64,000 nucleotides of DNA from the NCBI RefSeq assembly GCF_018127925.1, contig NZ_CP072348.1:627501-691500 (forward strand). Reading direction: 5' to 3'. Shown here in pieces: positions 1 through 9,684 of this stretch. Position numbers and translations under genes: made by a program. The DNA comes from Prevotella melaninogenica (GTDB lineage Bacteria; Bacteroidota; Bacteroidia; Bacteroidales; Bacteroidaceae). A model generated the notes under the pieces. It made no database searches, had not been told where the DNA came from, and saw nothing but the letters and a program-made list of their open reading frames with translations. Every line of letters starts with the position of its first letter. The stretch's first letter is position 1.

Positions 1-63
1 ATAAGTCTTAAAGTAACATCCTTTCATCATCAAAATAGGTATAGTAACAAGAAGCTACCCTGA

Positions 64-1179
64 TTAAATACCTTTCAAATCTCCTTTGATGGCCTTAAGT
101 ATTTTATGGGGAATAGACGAAAAGACAGAAGCTTTAATTTCTCGAGGTGAAAAACGGTAAAATCGATAGTAAAGTTTCAACTTTCTGTAGGTGGTAATAG
201 AAAAATATTGAATTTTAAACTTAAATCTACGATTATGACCATGAAATCCAAAGTTGCCACCAAACCATACAACATCCATAAACTGATTCATTGCTTTCAA
301 AGAATCCTTATCATAAGATAATGGTGATAGTGCATATTTTTCATCCATACCCAAAATATTTACCAATATCAACTGTACAACATCAAAAGCTTTTCTAAAA
401 TCTAATGCGTCTAACCAATCGAAGAATTTCTTCTTATCAATAAGATTATAATGCGTTTTCAATAGAACAGCAACATCAGAGAACTGACGTAATCCAACTC
501 CCAACTCTACAAGATGATGGTAAAGATGAAGAAAAGTATACAATACATTTAAAGTTGGTTCCAACGTTGGAACCAAACACCCATCAACTTCAACAATGGT
601 AGGAGAAGATGAACGAAAGATTTCATCCCATATTTTCTGAGATTTATTGCTTGCGAACTTCATCAAGCAATGATGTAACTCTAAAATAATAGAGTTATGA
701 ACTAACTCATAGTGTTGCTCTGATGGCTTTCCCTCTGTATGAATACCCCAAGTATTTGCCATTGCTAATATAACCTTAGGAAGATTTGTTTCATTACAAT
801 AGAAATCAATATCCCCTGGGGTACGAACAAGAGGATTAGAATAATATCGTCCTATAGTCTGCCCTTTAACAACAATAGATTCTATACCATTATCAACAAA
901 TAGCTTACACAATAAAAGTAACTCTGAATTAACAGCCTTATTAGAAGCTATTATCCTACCCTGCACTGCTAACACCTTCATAACATCTTCTCGGTCTAAA
1001 CTAACGTTATTCCGAATCAAGCTGTTAGCAACCATTCCTAACACAGCCTGCTTTGAAGCCAACTCATAGACTGAAAGAAACTCAGAATGACTCAAAGTTA
1101 ATTCCAGAGGAGTTTGCCATAGCTCACTTCTCAGAAGTTTTAAAAAGTTAGAATAAGAAGTTGACTGAAGCTGAGTCAT
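64..1179 (-). CDS. Nucleotidyltransferase-like family protein (NTP_transf_5 type)
   Basis: A 371-residue soluble protein with no signal peptide. The clearest motif is K105-G followed by R119 and GDID at residues 122-125, the pattern of the uncharacterised nucleotidyltransferase family (Pfam NTP_transf_5), whose DxD aspartates would bind metal and nucleotide. Members often sit in capsule or exopolysaccharide loci; here the gene ends the run that begins with the FlaA1/CapD-type sugar dehydratase 13 bp upstream, so the two are probably co-transcribed. The C-terminal 60 residues are very basic (many K, R and Y). The substrate is unknown. The family call rests on the KG...GDID pattern only. Confidence 0.7.
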   Translation of the reverse strand: MTQLQSTSYSNFLKLLRSELWQTPLELTLSHSEFLSVYELASKQAVLGMVANSLIRNNVSLDREDVMKVLAVQGRIIASNKAVNSELLLLCKLFVDNGIESIVVKGQTIGRYYSNPLVRTPGDIDFYCNETNLPKVILAMANTWGIHTEGKPSEQHYELVHNSIILELHHCLMKFASNKSQKIWDEIFRSSSPTIVEVDGCLVPTLEPTLNVLYTFLHLYHHLVELGVGLRQFSDVAVLLKTHYNLIDKKKFFDWLDALDFRKAFDVVQLILVNILGMDEKYALSPLSYDKDSLKAMNQFMDVVWFGGNFGFHGHNRRFKFKIQYFSITTYRKLKLYYRFYRFSPREIKASVFSSIPHKILKAIKGDLKGI

Positions 1180-1192
1180 ATATAATATAGGA

Positions 1193-3115
1193 TTATTTAT
1201 CGAGCACAGAGTATTTACTATTATTACTTACATACTCTGGTACAATTTCTTTCATTTTTTCAACAATAGCCATATCATCGTAGGTGTGACTCAAAGCTAT
1301 AAGTGATTCTATCTGCTTGTTTACCTCATTAAAATCGTACTCACGTACCTCTGCAATACGAATCTTCTCGTGGAAACTTGGAAGTGTATTTTCAGTTGTA
1401 CTTAAGACCTCTTCATATAGCTTCTCGCCAGCACGCAAACCTGTATATTTAATTTCAATATTCTTAGCACCGGAAAGCTTAATCATTCGTTTAGCAAGAT
1501 CAGCTATTCGAACAGGTTTACCCATATCGAACACGAAGATTTCTCCACCACCTCCGTGTGTACCTGCTTCAAGTACCAATTTACATGCTTCAGGAATCAA
1601 CATGAAGAATCGAATGATGTTAGGATCTGTAACAGTAACAGGTCCTCCAGCCTTTATCTGCTTTTCAAACAAAGGAATAACAGAACCATTTGAACCTAAT
1701 ACATTACCAAAACGGGTGGTAACAAATTGTGTAGTAGGTTTACCATTTGCCTGCTCATTAATCATTTTGTTAAGGCTCTGACAGTATATCTCACAAATAC
1801 GCTTTGAGCAGCCCATTACATTTGTTGGGTTTACAGCTTTATCTGTTGAAACCATAACAAATTTCTTAACACCGTACTTAACACTAAGGTCTGCAATAAC
1901 TTTTGTTCCCCAAACGTTATTTTGTATACTTTCAGACGGATTATTTTCCATCATCGGTACATGCTTATACGCAGCTGCATGGAATACATAATCAGGCTTA
2001 TAAGTTTGGAAAATCTTCTCCATTCTTTCCTGATTAGAAATGCTTGTAACAATAGTATGCGCCTTAATATCAGGCCATTCAAATTGCATCATCAAGCGAA
2101 TGTTATGTTGAGGTGTCTCTGCCTGATCAATAAGGATTAGCTCTGCAGGTTTATAGACAGCAATCTGACGTACCATCTCAGAACCAATACTACCTGCAGA
2201 ACCAGTAATCATAATCTTCTTATTACGTAAGAGATTACCAATGGAATCCATGTCAACATTAATTTGATCACGTGGAAGCAAGTCTTCAATACTAATCTCC
2301 TTAAGTTGAACCTTTGTATAATCATCATTTTGAGTCCATTCTTTCTCTGCTGAACTCATAAAGATTTGTACACCAAGACTTAAAAGTATATCCTGTAACT
2401 TAGCATCATTACGAAAGCGCTCATTTTGCAATGGAGAGACTAAAACTGCCTTTATTCTCAATGCTTTGATATGTTCTGCAAGATTATCATCTACAAGATA
2501 AATCTTCTCACCCATGAGAATTCGACCTTTGATATCTGGATCATGTGCAATAAATCCCTTTAATAAGAACTTACGTGGAACATTACTTCTAATACTTTTT
2601 GCCAAACCAACACCACCATCCTTCACACCATAGATGAAAGTGCGAATACCTTTATCTGTATTAAATAAGACATCATAAACTGACTTTGTTAATATACGAA
2701 AGGCCATCAGACCAATGGTCGCAACAAGATACATTGTTGCAATTTGTCTTCCTTGAAGACGAACAAATTCAAGATCCCAATGATAAACAACATAATGCAT
2801 TGCCTCTGCAACAATAAGAGAGAGGAGCATAGCCAATACTACTCGTTGCAAATCAACAAAGGAAGAGTAACGAATAATCCCTGAATATGTACGAAAAATT
2901 CTAAAACCAATAAGGTTAAATATCATGTACATAAAGATTGTTTTACTTAACAAAACAATATGCTGAGGGGATACAGCACCATGATAATATAACCAAAAGA
3001 CAAAGATACCTGAAAGATAACAGATAACAATGTCTATAGCCAATATAACCCAATATGGTAATGCATTCCTCGAAAGATACCAATCCAACAGTTTGTCAAA
3101 TACTTTCATAATCAC
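1193..3115 (-). CDS. Membrane nucleotide-sugar dehydratase/epimerase, FlaA1/CapD/WbpM family
   Basis: A 640-residue inner-membrane enzyme of the polysaccharide-biosynthesis type. Four or five hydrophobic segments cover residues 20-150, a CoA/nucleotide-binding-like region spans 155-260, and the short-chain dehydrogenase domain begins about 298. The NAD-binding motif TGSAGSIGSE is at 304-313. The catalytic region STDKAVNPTNVMG starts at 423 and carries the STDK variant typical of long membrane-bound 4,6-dehydratases. Length fits the family (about 600-650). It probably acts on UDP-GlcNAc or a related sugar in O-antigen, capsule or glycan synthesis. ATG codons at 3115 and 3109 are both possible starts. 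A -7 box lies about 85 bp upstream. The exact sugar cannot be read from the sequence. Confidence 0.9.
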   Translation of the reverse strand: MIMKVFDKLLDWYLSRNALPYWVILAIDIVICYLSGIFVFWLYYHGAVSPQHIVLLSKTIFMYMIFNLIGFRIFRTYSGIIRYSSFVDLQRVVLAMLLSLIVAEAMHYVVYHWDLEFVRLQGRQIATMYLVATIGLMAFRILTKSVYDVLFNTDKGIRTFIYGVKDGGVGLAKSIRSNVPRKFLLKGFIAHDPDIKGRILMGEKIYLVDDNLAEHIKALRIKAVLVSPLQNERFRNDAKLQDILLSLGVQIFMSSAEKEWTQNDDYTKVQLKEISIEDLLPRDQINVDMDSIGNLLRNKKIMITGSAGSIGSEMVRQIAVYKPAELILIDQAETPQHNIRLMMQFEWPDIKAHTIVTSISNQERMEKIFQTYKPDYVFHAAAYKHVPMMENNPSESIQNNVWGTKVIADLSVKYGVKKFVMVSTDKAVNPTNVMGCSKRICEIYCQSLNKMINEQANGKPTTQFVTTRFGNVLGSNGSVIPLFEKQIKAGGPVTVTDPNIIRFFMLIPEACKLVLEAGTHGGGGEIFVFDMGKPVRIADLAKRMIKLSGAKNIEIKYTGLRAGEKLYEEVLSTTENTLPSFHEKIRIAEVREYDFNEVNKQIESLIALSHTYDDMAIVEKMKEIVPEYVSNNSKYSVLDK

Positions 3116-3197
3116 TTTAAATAGTTTACAGGTGATTGCTCATTATGAATAATGAACTTGTTTGTTCTCTTCTTAGCAGAAAATTAATTTTATGATG

Positions 3198-3205
3198 CAA
3201 ATATA
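3198..3205 (-). promoter_or_regulatory. Bacteroidota -7 box
   Basis: TATATTTG on the minus strand, a perfect TAnnTTTG match, about 85 bp upstream of the sugar dehydratase start. No convincing -33 TTG at the usual distance. Confidence 0.5.
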
Positions 3206-3276
3206 CTCAAAAAAAACTAAATGATATACATCAATCGGGTAATATTTGATTTAATAAATCTAAAAAAACAACTGCA

Positions 3277-4659
3277 TCATTTTATATCCATTTGAATATA
3301 ATAAAGTCCTGCATAAAGGTTTGACTGATGAGTGAAGGTGACAATAACTTCACGCTCACCATAATCCATAGGTTTCATCTTTGGCTCAAGAATAAAATTT
3401 CCATCTGTTGACTTATAGTCTATACCTCCAAGAGTTTTATAACCAGCCTTGATAGCTTCTTGGGCGATGAGATACATTTCTTCTTCTGACCAAGTGAAAA
3501 TATTAATACGATCTATAAGAAGATTATTCCCAGTAATTGTGCCGAAGAAGCCTATTTGCCTTGGCTTTCTACCTGTAACTTTATCCTTGCTATTCTGTAC
3601 ATCATAAATCATATTATGATGAAAAACAACTTCCTTCTGAGCTCCAAACCCATCAATTATTTGTGACGAATTTAACTGAAAATTATGACTAATGCTTGTT
3701 AGTACGTCTATACTCTTTGCTCTTTCATTTTCTTTGCTAAGCAAACTATGAAGATAAGTAAAATTAAACCATCCTTTCTGTGGTATTATACCAACTGAAC
3801 ACATCTTATCACTAATAGTTCCAGCTTTTTCATTTGGAGCATCTGGATACTTTATATTAGCAAGATATTTATCCTCCTTTAATGTTTGACTGGACGCAAC
3901 CTCTTTCACCTTATTAATAGAATTAGTACGTCCCTTCTTTGCCAAATCATCATGTGCAGGCTGAGGTTCTTTAGATTCAGTTGTAGGATTACTATTTAAT
4001 TTCTTTGTAGCTTTAAGCTCAACCTTTTGCTCTTTATTTTCTCTTGCTTTATAGATGCTTTTTGATTGTGCCATTATTAACGCCTCATCATGGCGATATC
4101 GTTCACAGAATTCATCTTCATTAGTGTTTTTATCAATGTAATGATCCTTTCCACCTTTAATCTCATTGACTTTAGAACCATTGCGCCAGATAGTAGTAAA
4201 TTCTAATCGACCATTCTCTGTATAAGTATAACAAGGACCGTCAAGTAATCCATTGCGATATGATAACTTCATTCCAATGTTACCACTTGGAAAAAATGAC
4301 AAAGCACGACCATTTGCTTTACCATTCTTATATTGTAACACAGACTCTACTCTACCGGACTTATGGAAAGTTCTACACACGCCATTTAAGACCGTGTTTC
4401 TATCATTTTGTCTGTTTATACTTATATAATGTTTCTCTGCTTGAAGTTGTCCTGTAATATAATAATCATAAAACATCTTCTGCCCCTTATCATCAATAGC
4501 CAAAACTCTATAGTAAGCAGCTTTATCAGCACTGCTAACTCCTTTCCACTGACTATCATAGAAAAAAGCACCATGAGGAATATAACTACGTGCTACACGT
4601 TGAGCTGTAGCAACTGTAAATAAAGTACTTACAAGTAAAACAAAGTACAAACGTTTCAT
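3277..4659 (-). CDS. Secreted MORN/YwqK-like repeat protein
   Basis: A 460-residue protein. I chose the ATG at 4659 because it starts a clean signal peptide (MKRLYFVLLVSTLFTVATAQ); the open frame upstream runs through AT-rich promoter sequence. The N-terminal third has repeated G-x-x-x-G-x-x-x-x-[FY] units (for example HKSGRVESVLQYKNGKANGR and the following repeats), as in YwqK-type antitoxin/MORN-variant proteins. A charged linker rich in K, E and N follows, then a C-terminal domain of about 130 residues that I do not recognise. It is probably periplasmic or outer-membrane associated. It is divergent from ptb, with its own -7 box 22 bp upstream. Function unknown. Confidence 0.65.
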   Translation of the reverse strand: MKRLYFVLLVSTLFTVATAQRVARSYIPHGAFFYDSQWKGVSSADKAAYYRVLAIDDKGQKMFYDYYITGQLQAEKHYISINRQNDRNTVLNGVCRTFHKSGRVESVLQYKNGKANGRALSFFPSGNIGMKLSYRNGLLDGPCYTYTENGRLEFTTIWRNGSKVNEIKGGKDHYIDKNTNEDEFCERYRHDEALIMAQSKSIYKARENKEQKVELKATKKLNSNPTTESKEPQPAHDDLAKKGRTNSINKVKEVASSQTLKEDKYLANIKYPDAPNEKAGTISDKMCSVGIIPQKGWFNFTYLHSLLSKENERAKSIDVLTSISHNFQLNSSQIIDGFGAQKEVVFHHNMIYDVQNSKDKVTGRKPRQIGFFGTITGNNLLIDRINIFTWSEEEMYLIAQEAIKAGYKTLGGIDYKSTDGNFILEPKMKPMDYGEREVIVTFTHQSNLYAGLYYIQMDIK

Positions 4660-4681
4660 ATATAAATCTCTAATTCTTTTG

Positions 4682-4689
4682 CAAATATA
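4682..4689 (-). promoter_or_regulatory. Bacteroidota -7 box
   Basis: TATATTTG on the minus strand, 22 bp upstream of the secreted repeat-protein start; supports the 4659 start. Confidence 0.55.
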
Positions 4690-4764
4690 CACCAACCAAT
4701 ACAAAAAAAAGAATTTTCTTCTGTTTTTTTCTTTAAATATCAAGCATATTTCAAAACAAAGTAT

Positions 4765-4772
4765 TATCTTTG
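4765..4772 (+). promoter_or_regulatory. Bacteroidota -7 box for ptb-buk
   Basis: TATCTTTG, a perfect TAnnTTTG, ending 36 bp before the ptb ATG. It overlaps the only in-frame upstream alternative start (a TTG at 4770), which argues against that longer form. Confidence 0.65.
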
Positions 4773-4808
4773 TCACAATATAAAACTGTAACTGAAAATC
4801 GATTAACT

Positions 4809-5720
4809 ATGCCTGGAGAAAGAAAGACTATCAATGACTTTAAGTTGCTCATTCATCTTCTTAAAGAAAGGAAGATTTGTAAACGAACAGTAGTTGTTTG
4901 GCCTGAAGAAAGCCATACACAAGAAGCTGTGTGTAAAGCTGTACACGATGGTTTCATTGAGCCCATATTAGTATGCTCTAAACAAACTATGGAAGACTAT
5001 GCCAAAAAGAATGCTTTTCAATGTATTATTGCAGAATCGCCAGAGGATGCAGCTCGCAAAGCTGTTGAATTAATTAGAAGAGGTGAGGCTGACATTGTAA
5101 TGAAAGGCTTTCTTAATACAGACGTCCTTCTACGTGCTATACTTGATAAAGAAGTTGGAATTTTACCGAAAGATACTGTATTAACACATATAACCGTAGC
5201 AAAGTTACCCGAGTATCCGAAATTACTTTTCTTTACCGATGCAGCTGTTATTCCTGCTCCAAATGACAAACAGCGAAGAGCACAAGTACAATATATTGTA
5301 GACTTCTGTCATGCCTTTGAAATAGAATGTCCTAAAATTGCTCTTATCCATTGTTCTGAGAAAGTGGACGAACGTCATTTCCCATATACAGCTTCATACA
5401 GAGCACTAAAGGCAGAATCTGAAACTGGTGCCTTTGGTAAATGTACAATAGATGGACCATTAGATTTGATTACTTCTTGTTCTGTTGAAGCAATGAAAAT
5501 CAAACAAATAAACTCTCCCATCAATGGAGAAACTGATGCATTAATTTTCCCAGACATTGAAGCCGGTAATTTGTTTTATAAAACCGTTACCCTTTTCTGT
5601 CATGCGAAAACAGCAGCTATTCTTCAAGGTACCATGGCGCCAGTAGTGCTCCCAAGTCGTGGCGATACAATTGAATCTAAGTACTATAGTCTTGCACTTG
5701 CAAGTCTTATCTCCAGATAG
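4809..5720 (+). CDS. ptb: Phosphate butyryltransferase (phosphate acyltransferase)
   Basis: A 303-residue cytoplasmic enzyme of the phosphate acetyl/butyryltransferase family. It exchanges CoA for phosphate on butyryl-CoA or branched acyl-CoA to give the acyl-phosphate. Family hallmarks include the early VVVWPEE segment, a region around IVMKGFLNTDVLLRAILD, and the C-terminal segment around LIFPDIEAGNLFYK. Length is normal. The butyrate kinase gene follows after 30 bp, so acyl-phosphate is passed on for ATP formation. The ATG at 4809 is preferred over an upstream TTG that lies within the promoter box. Acyl chain preference (butyryl, isobutyryl, isovaleryl) is not deducible. Confidence 0.9.
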   Translation: MPGERKTINDFKLLIHLLKERKICKRTVVVWPEESHTQEAVCKAVHDGFIEPILVCSKQTMEDYAKKNAFQCIIAESPEDAARKAVELIRRGEADIVMKGFLNTDVLLRAILDKEVGILPKDTVLTHITVAKLPEYPKLLFFTDAAVIPAPNDKQRRAQVQYIVDFCHAFEIECPKIALIHCSEKVDERHFPYTASYRALKAESETGAFGKCTIDGPLDLITSCSVEAMKIKQINSPINGETDALIFPDIEAGNLFYKTVTLFCHAKTAAILQGTMAPVVLPSRGDTIESKYYSLALASLISR

Positions 5721-5750
5721 TATATATATAAGGTATATAAAGAAAACATT

Positions 5751-6815
5751 ATGGCTTACAAGATTTTAGCTATTAACCCTGGATCAACATCAACTAAGAT
5801 ATCACTTGCCAATGATGATCAGCCCGTCTTCGTTGCTGACATTGCACACTCAAGAAAGGAACTGAGTAAATTCAAGCGTATATCCGATCAGTATCATTTC
5901 CGCAAACAAGTTGTTATTGAGGAGTTAAAGAATAGGAATATCCCTTTGGATTTTGATGCCGTCATCGGACGTGGTGGACTTGCAAAACCAGTGTCAAGTG
6001 GTGTGTTTACAATCACAGAACAGATGATAATTGACCAGCAACGAGCTATTCACCAGCATGCTTGTGACCTTGGCTGTATGATTGCTGATGAGATTACGCG
6101 AGAGATTCCAGGATGTAAGAGTTTTATTGCAGACCCTGGTGTGGTAGACGAAATGGAACCAGAAGCGCGTTTGTCAGGTTCTCCTCTTATGCCGCGTATG
6201 TGTATTTGGCACGCCCTAAACCAAAAAGCTATTGGTAGACGATTTGCTAAAGACATGGGTACAACTTATGAAAAGCTTAACCTTATTATATGTCATTTAG
6301 GCGGAGGAATATCTATTGCAGCACATTCACAAGGGAGAGCTATTGATGCTAATAACGCATTGGATGGTGAAGGACCATTTTCTCCAGAACGTGCAGGAAC
6401 ATTACCTGCAGCCGACTTGATTCATCTTTGCTTCAGTGGAAAATATACTGAGGAACAATTATTGGAGAAAGTGAGTGGCCAGGCAGGTCTAATAGCTCAT
6501 CTCGGAACAAATGATTTACGAGAGATAACAAATTGGATTAAGGCTGGTGACAAACATGCTGAACTCGTCGTTTCTGCTATGATTTGGCATATTGCTAAAA
6601 ATATAGCAGCAGAAGGAGCAGTACTATGTGGCAACATTGATGCAATTCTGCTGACAGGTGGTATGGCAAAGTCAGACTATATTATTGAACGTCTCAAGAA
6701 ACGTCTCTCCTATCTTGCACCGATTCATGTTTATCCTGGGCAAGATGAGATGCAAGCTTTGACAGAGAATGCACTGGCAGTTCTTCGAGGTGAACGCGAA
6801 GCAAAGGAGTATTAA
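5751..6815 (+). CDS. buk: Butyrate kinase
   Basis: A 354-residue ASKHA-fold kinase. The N-terminal phosphate-binding motif NPGSTSTK is at residues 9-16, followed by the conserved GRGGL, a central CHLGGGIS and a C-terminal LTGGMA. These match butyrate kinase rather than acetate kinase, and the length (about 355) fits. It converts acyl-phosphate plus ADP to the free acid and ATP. With ptb directly upstream it forms the classic ptb-buk pair. A 65-bp gap leads to sucC. In this group of anaerobes the pair may serve butyrate or branched-chain acid formation; the sequence does not decide which. Confidence 0.93.
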   Translation: MAYKILAINPGSTSTKISLANDDQPVFVADIAHSRKELSKFKRISDQYHFRKQVVIEELKNRNIPLDFDAVIGRGGLAKPVSSGVFTITEQMIIDQQRAIHQHACDLGCMIADEITREIPGCKSFIADPGVVDEMEPEARLSGSPLMPRMCIWHALNQKAIGRRFAKDMGTTYEKLNLIICHLGGGISIAAHSQGRAIDANNALDGEGPFSPERAGTLPAADLIHLCFSGKYTEEQLLEKVSGQAGLIAHLGTNDLREITNWIKAGDKHAELVVSAMIWHIAKNIAAEGAVLCGNIDAILLTGGMAKSDYIIERLKKRLSYLAPIHVYPGQDEMQALTENALAVLRGEREAKEY

Positions 6816-6880
6816 ATACTCCTACAAGTACAAGAACCCTAAACAATTAATACATAGTTTATAAATCAAAACTAAATCTT

Positions 6881-8020
6881 ATGAAGGTACATGAATACCA
6901 AGCAAAGAAATTCTTTGCAAGTTATGGGCTTCCAGTAGACCGCAATATTATTTGCCGTACTCCTGATGAAGCTGTTGAAGCCTACAAGCAATTAGGTATT
7001 GAGAAAGCCGTAGTGAAAGCTCAGGTTCACACGGGTGGACGTGGTAAGGCTGGTGGCGTGAAACTTGGCTGTAATGAAGCAGAGATTCGTCAGCATGCTG
7101 AAGCTATCTTAGGTATGGACATCAAGGGGTTCATTGTAGACAGAGTACTTGTCAGCGAAGCTGTTGACATCGCTTCAGAGTACTATATGAGTATCCTTGT
7201 TGACCGTAAGTCAAAGTGTCCTATGTTAATGCTGAGCCGTGCAGGTGGTATGGATATCGAGCAGGTAGCAAAGGAGACACCAGAGAAGATTGAGAAGATT
7301 GTCATCGACCCAGTTATCGGAATGAGCGACTATCTCGCACGTGAGGCAGCCTTCAAGCTTTTCGATGACATGGCACAGGTTAAACAGGCTGTACCAATCT
7401 TCAAGAATATTTATAAACTCTTTACAGAGAAGGATGCCTCATTGGCTGAAATCAACCCATTAGTCATGTTGAAGGATGGTTCTTTGAAGGCCATTGATGC
7501 CAAGATGACCTTCGACGACAATGCCCTTTTCCGCCATCCAGATGTAGCCGAACTTTTTGAACCTACAGAGGAAGAACGCAAGGAGCGTGAAGCTAAAGAC
7601 AAGGGATTCAGCTATGTGAACCTTGGAGGAAGCATCGGCTGCATGGTAAATGGTGCTGGTCTTGCAATGGCAACCATGGATATGATTAAGTTATATGGTG
7701 GCGAACCAGCTAACTTCCTCGATATTGGTGGTAGTTCTAACCCTGAGAAGATAGTTGAAGCTATGAAACTTCTCTTGAGTGATAAGCATGTAAAAGTAGT
7801 GTTAATCAATATCTTCGGTGGTATCACCCGCTGTGATGATGTTGCTAACGGACTCTTGGAAGCATTCAAGGTTATCGAAACAGATATTCCTATTGTCATC
7901 CGCTTAACAGGAACCAACGAGGCTGAAGGTAGAGCCATCCTTGAAGGAACCCACTTCACTGTCGGCACAAGTATGGCAGATGCTGGACATAAAGCTGTAG
8001 AACTGAGCAAAAAACTTTAA
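6881..8020 (+). CDS. sucC: Succinate-CoA ligase, beta subunit
   Basis: A 379-residue ATP-grasp subunit of succinyl-CoA synthetase. It starts with the signature MKVHEYQAKKFFASYG; the nucleotide-binding loop QVHTGGRGKAGGVKL follows at about 50-65, and the C-terminal ligase domain contains NLGGSIGCMVNGAGLAMATM and INIFGGITRCD. Length is about that of E. coli SucC (388). sucD follows 12 bp downstream and the ptb-buk pair is upstream. In a succinate-producing anaerobe it could run succinate to succinyl-CoA for the methylmalonyl/propionate route or make ATP. Confidence 0.96.
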   Translation: MKVHEYQAKKFFASYGLPVDRNIICRTPDEAVEAYKQLGIEKAVVKAQVHTGGRGKAGGVKLGCNEAEIRQHAEAILGMDIKGFIVDRVLVSEAVDIASEYYMSILVDRKSKCPMLMLSRAGGMDIEQVAKETPEKIEKIVIDPVIGMSDYLAREAAFKLFDDMAQVKQAVPIFKNIYKLFTEKDASLAEINPLVMLKDGSLKAIDAKMTFDDNALFRHPDVAELFEPTEEERKEREAKDKGFSYVNLGGSIGCMVNGAGLAMATMDMIKLYGGEPANFLDIGGSSNPEKIVEAMKLLLSDKHVKVVLINIFGGITRCDDVANGLLEAFKVIETDIPIVIRLTGTNEAEGRAILEGTHFTVGTSMADAGHKAVELSKKL

Positions 8021-8032
8021 AACACAAGAGTT

Positions 8033-8905
8033 ATGAGTATTCTAATCAATAAAGATACAAAGTTAATCGTACAGGGCATTACAGGTCGTGATGGTAGTTT
8101 CCACGCTTCTAAAATGAAGGAATATGGCACCAATGTGGTTGGTGGAACATCTCCTGGCAAGGCTGGTCAGGAAGTATGCGGCATCCCTGTATTCAACACA
8201 GTTAAAGACGCTGTTGCAGCAACTGGTGCCAACGCATCTATTATCTTCGTCCCTGCCCCATTCGCAAAAGATGCAATGCTTGAAGCAATTGATGGTGGTG
8301 TGAAACTCGTCATCTGTATCACTGAAGGCGTGCCAACACTCGATGCAGTTGCAGCACAGCGTTACGCAAAGATTAAGGGTGTAAAGGTAATTGGTCCAAA
8401 CTGTCCAGGACTTATTTCTCCAGAGGAAAGTATGGCTGGTATTATGCCGACTAATATCTTCAAGAAGGGACATACGGGTGTTATCAGCCGTAGTGGTACA
8501 CTGACCTATGAGGTTGTTTATAACCTCACACAAGCTGGTCTAGGACAATCAACAGCAGTTGGTGTTGGTGGTGACCCAGTCGTTGGACTTTATTTCGAGG
8601 AACTTCTCCGTATGTTCCAAGATGACCCAGAGACAGATAGTATTGCACTCATTGGAGAGATTGGCGGTGATGCTGAAGAGCGTGCAGCTAAGTTTATCAA
8701 AGAGCATGTTACAAAGCCTGTAGCAATATTCATCTCTGGTCAGCAAGCTCCTCCGGGCAAACAGATGGGACACGCTGGTGCTATTATCTCAAGCGGCTCT
8801 GGTTCTGCAAGCGAAAAGATTGCAGCTTTTGAGGCTGTAGGTGTACCTGTTGCACGTGAGACAAGTGAAATACCAGAACTCCTTAAGAAGCAATTAAATA
8901 AGTAA
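8033..8905 (+). CDS. sucD: Succinate-CoA ligase, alpha subunit
   Basis: A 290-residue partner of SucC. The CoA-binding Rossmann domain opens with QGITGRDGSFH (residues 14-24) and has GPNCPGLISP at 121-130. The phosphohistidine is H247 in GHAGAI. Length equals the family norm (about 289). It is translationally close to sucC (12 bp) and followed within 40 bp by a strong intrinsic terminator, so it ends this transcription unit. Confidence 0.96.
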   Translation: MSILINKDTKLIVQGITGRDGSFHASKMKEYGTNVVGGTSPGKAGQEVCGIPVFNTVKDAVAATGANASIIFVPAPFAKDAMLEAIDGGVKLVICITEGVPTLDAVAAQRYAKIKGVKVIGPNCPGLISPEESMAGIMPTNIFKKGHTGVISRSGTLTYEVVYNLTQAGLGQSTAVGVGGDPVVGLYFEELLRMFQDDPETDSIALIGEIGGDAEERAAKFIKEHVTKPVAIFISGQQAPPGKQMGHAGAIISSGSGSASEKIAAFEAVGVPVARETSEIPELLKKQLNK

Positions 8906-8939
8906 AAGGCTTGGTATTTAAACCACTTTCTATAAGATT

Positions 8940-8975
8940 TAGAGGAATATCCACTAAGGGTATTCCTCTATTTTA
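8940..8975 (+). terminator. Intrinsic terminator after sucD
   Basis: Perfect 9-bp stem AGAGGAATA (8941-8949) with TATTCCTCT (8961-8969), an 11-nt loop, then a T-rich tail. Confidence 0.85.
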
Positions 8976-8991
8976 TTTCTAATTGTCCTAT

Positions 8992-9019
8992 TTTAAACCC
9001 GAATCAGTCATTAGAGCCC
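8992..9019 (+). repeat. Solo terminal repeat of the foldback (MITE-like) element
   Basis: TTTAAACCCGAATCAGTCATTAGAGCC matches the left end of the complete element at 32545 apart from a few substitutions, but the homology then stops. A relic of a deleted or partial copy, in the same orientation as the copy starting at 9487. Confidence 0.65.
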
Positions 9020-9051
9020 AATAATAAGAGACGCTTAGACTAAAAGCTTCA

Positions 9052-9468
9052 TTACTTCCTCCCATGATATTGCTTTATATAACGGTACATAAAGCTTATC
9101 GAAATTAAACCTAATAAGAGAATTCCAACTCTAACCCAAATATCATCTTTTATATCATAAAATAGTGTATCATTCCATTCATTATAATATAAAGCCTTAT
9201 ATAGTTTTCCTTCATTAATATCTTTTCTGCTTACAGTAACGGTATAGTCCTTCCCCCCATAACGTACTATAATATATGAACTGATATTAATAGCTCCGCT
9301 ATGCTTAGAAATGATTTCGTATGACTTAATAGGTCCAGCCTTAATTGCCTTATTATCATAATAAACCACAACTATGCTGTAGACTGAATATATAAGACCA
9401 GCCAGCACTACAAACAAGAGATATTTTCGTATTTGATGATATTCTATCTTATTGACTACCATAGTCAT
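9052..9468 (-). CDS. Small two-helix membrane protein of unknown function
   Basis: A 138-residue protein with one membrane helix near residues 15-36 and another near 112-128. These flank a roughly 70-residue domain (region with IIVRYGGKDYTVTV) expected outside the cytoplasm. This layout resembles DUF3592-type proteins, but I cannot assign it firmly. It stands alone between a solo foldback terminal repeat (8992-9019) and the foldback copy beginning at 9487, so it may be recently acquired or isolated by repeat activity. ATGs at 9468 and 9462 are both possible. Confidence 0.55.
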   Translation of the reverse strand: MTMVVNKIEYHQIRKYLLFVVLAGLIYSVYSIVVVYYDNKAIKAGPIKSYEIISKHSGAINISSYIIVRYGGKDYTVTVSRKDINEGKLYKALYYNEWNDTLFYDIKDDIWVRVGILLLGLISISFMYRYIKQYHGRK

Positions 9469-9684
9469 TAAACATTTACACCTTCTTTTAACCCTAATCT
9501 ATCATTAGAGCCTAAACAGATTTTGTTTTATTGTCGAGCAGATTACCTGTCTTTGTAACGCAGGCGTAGCCGGGCTACGTCAAGTTGCAAAGACAGACAA
9601 GATGCCGACAAGAAAATAAAAGATGTTAACCTGAACTCGGGCTAAGTATCATACGACTCTTCTGTTTGGTTTAGTACAACGGCT

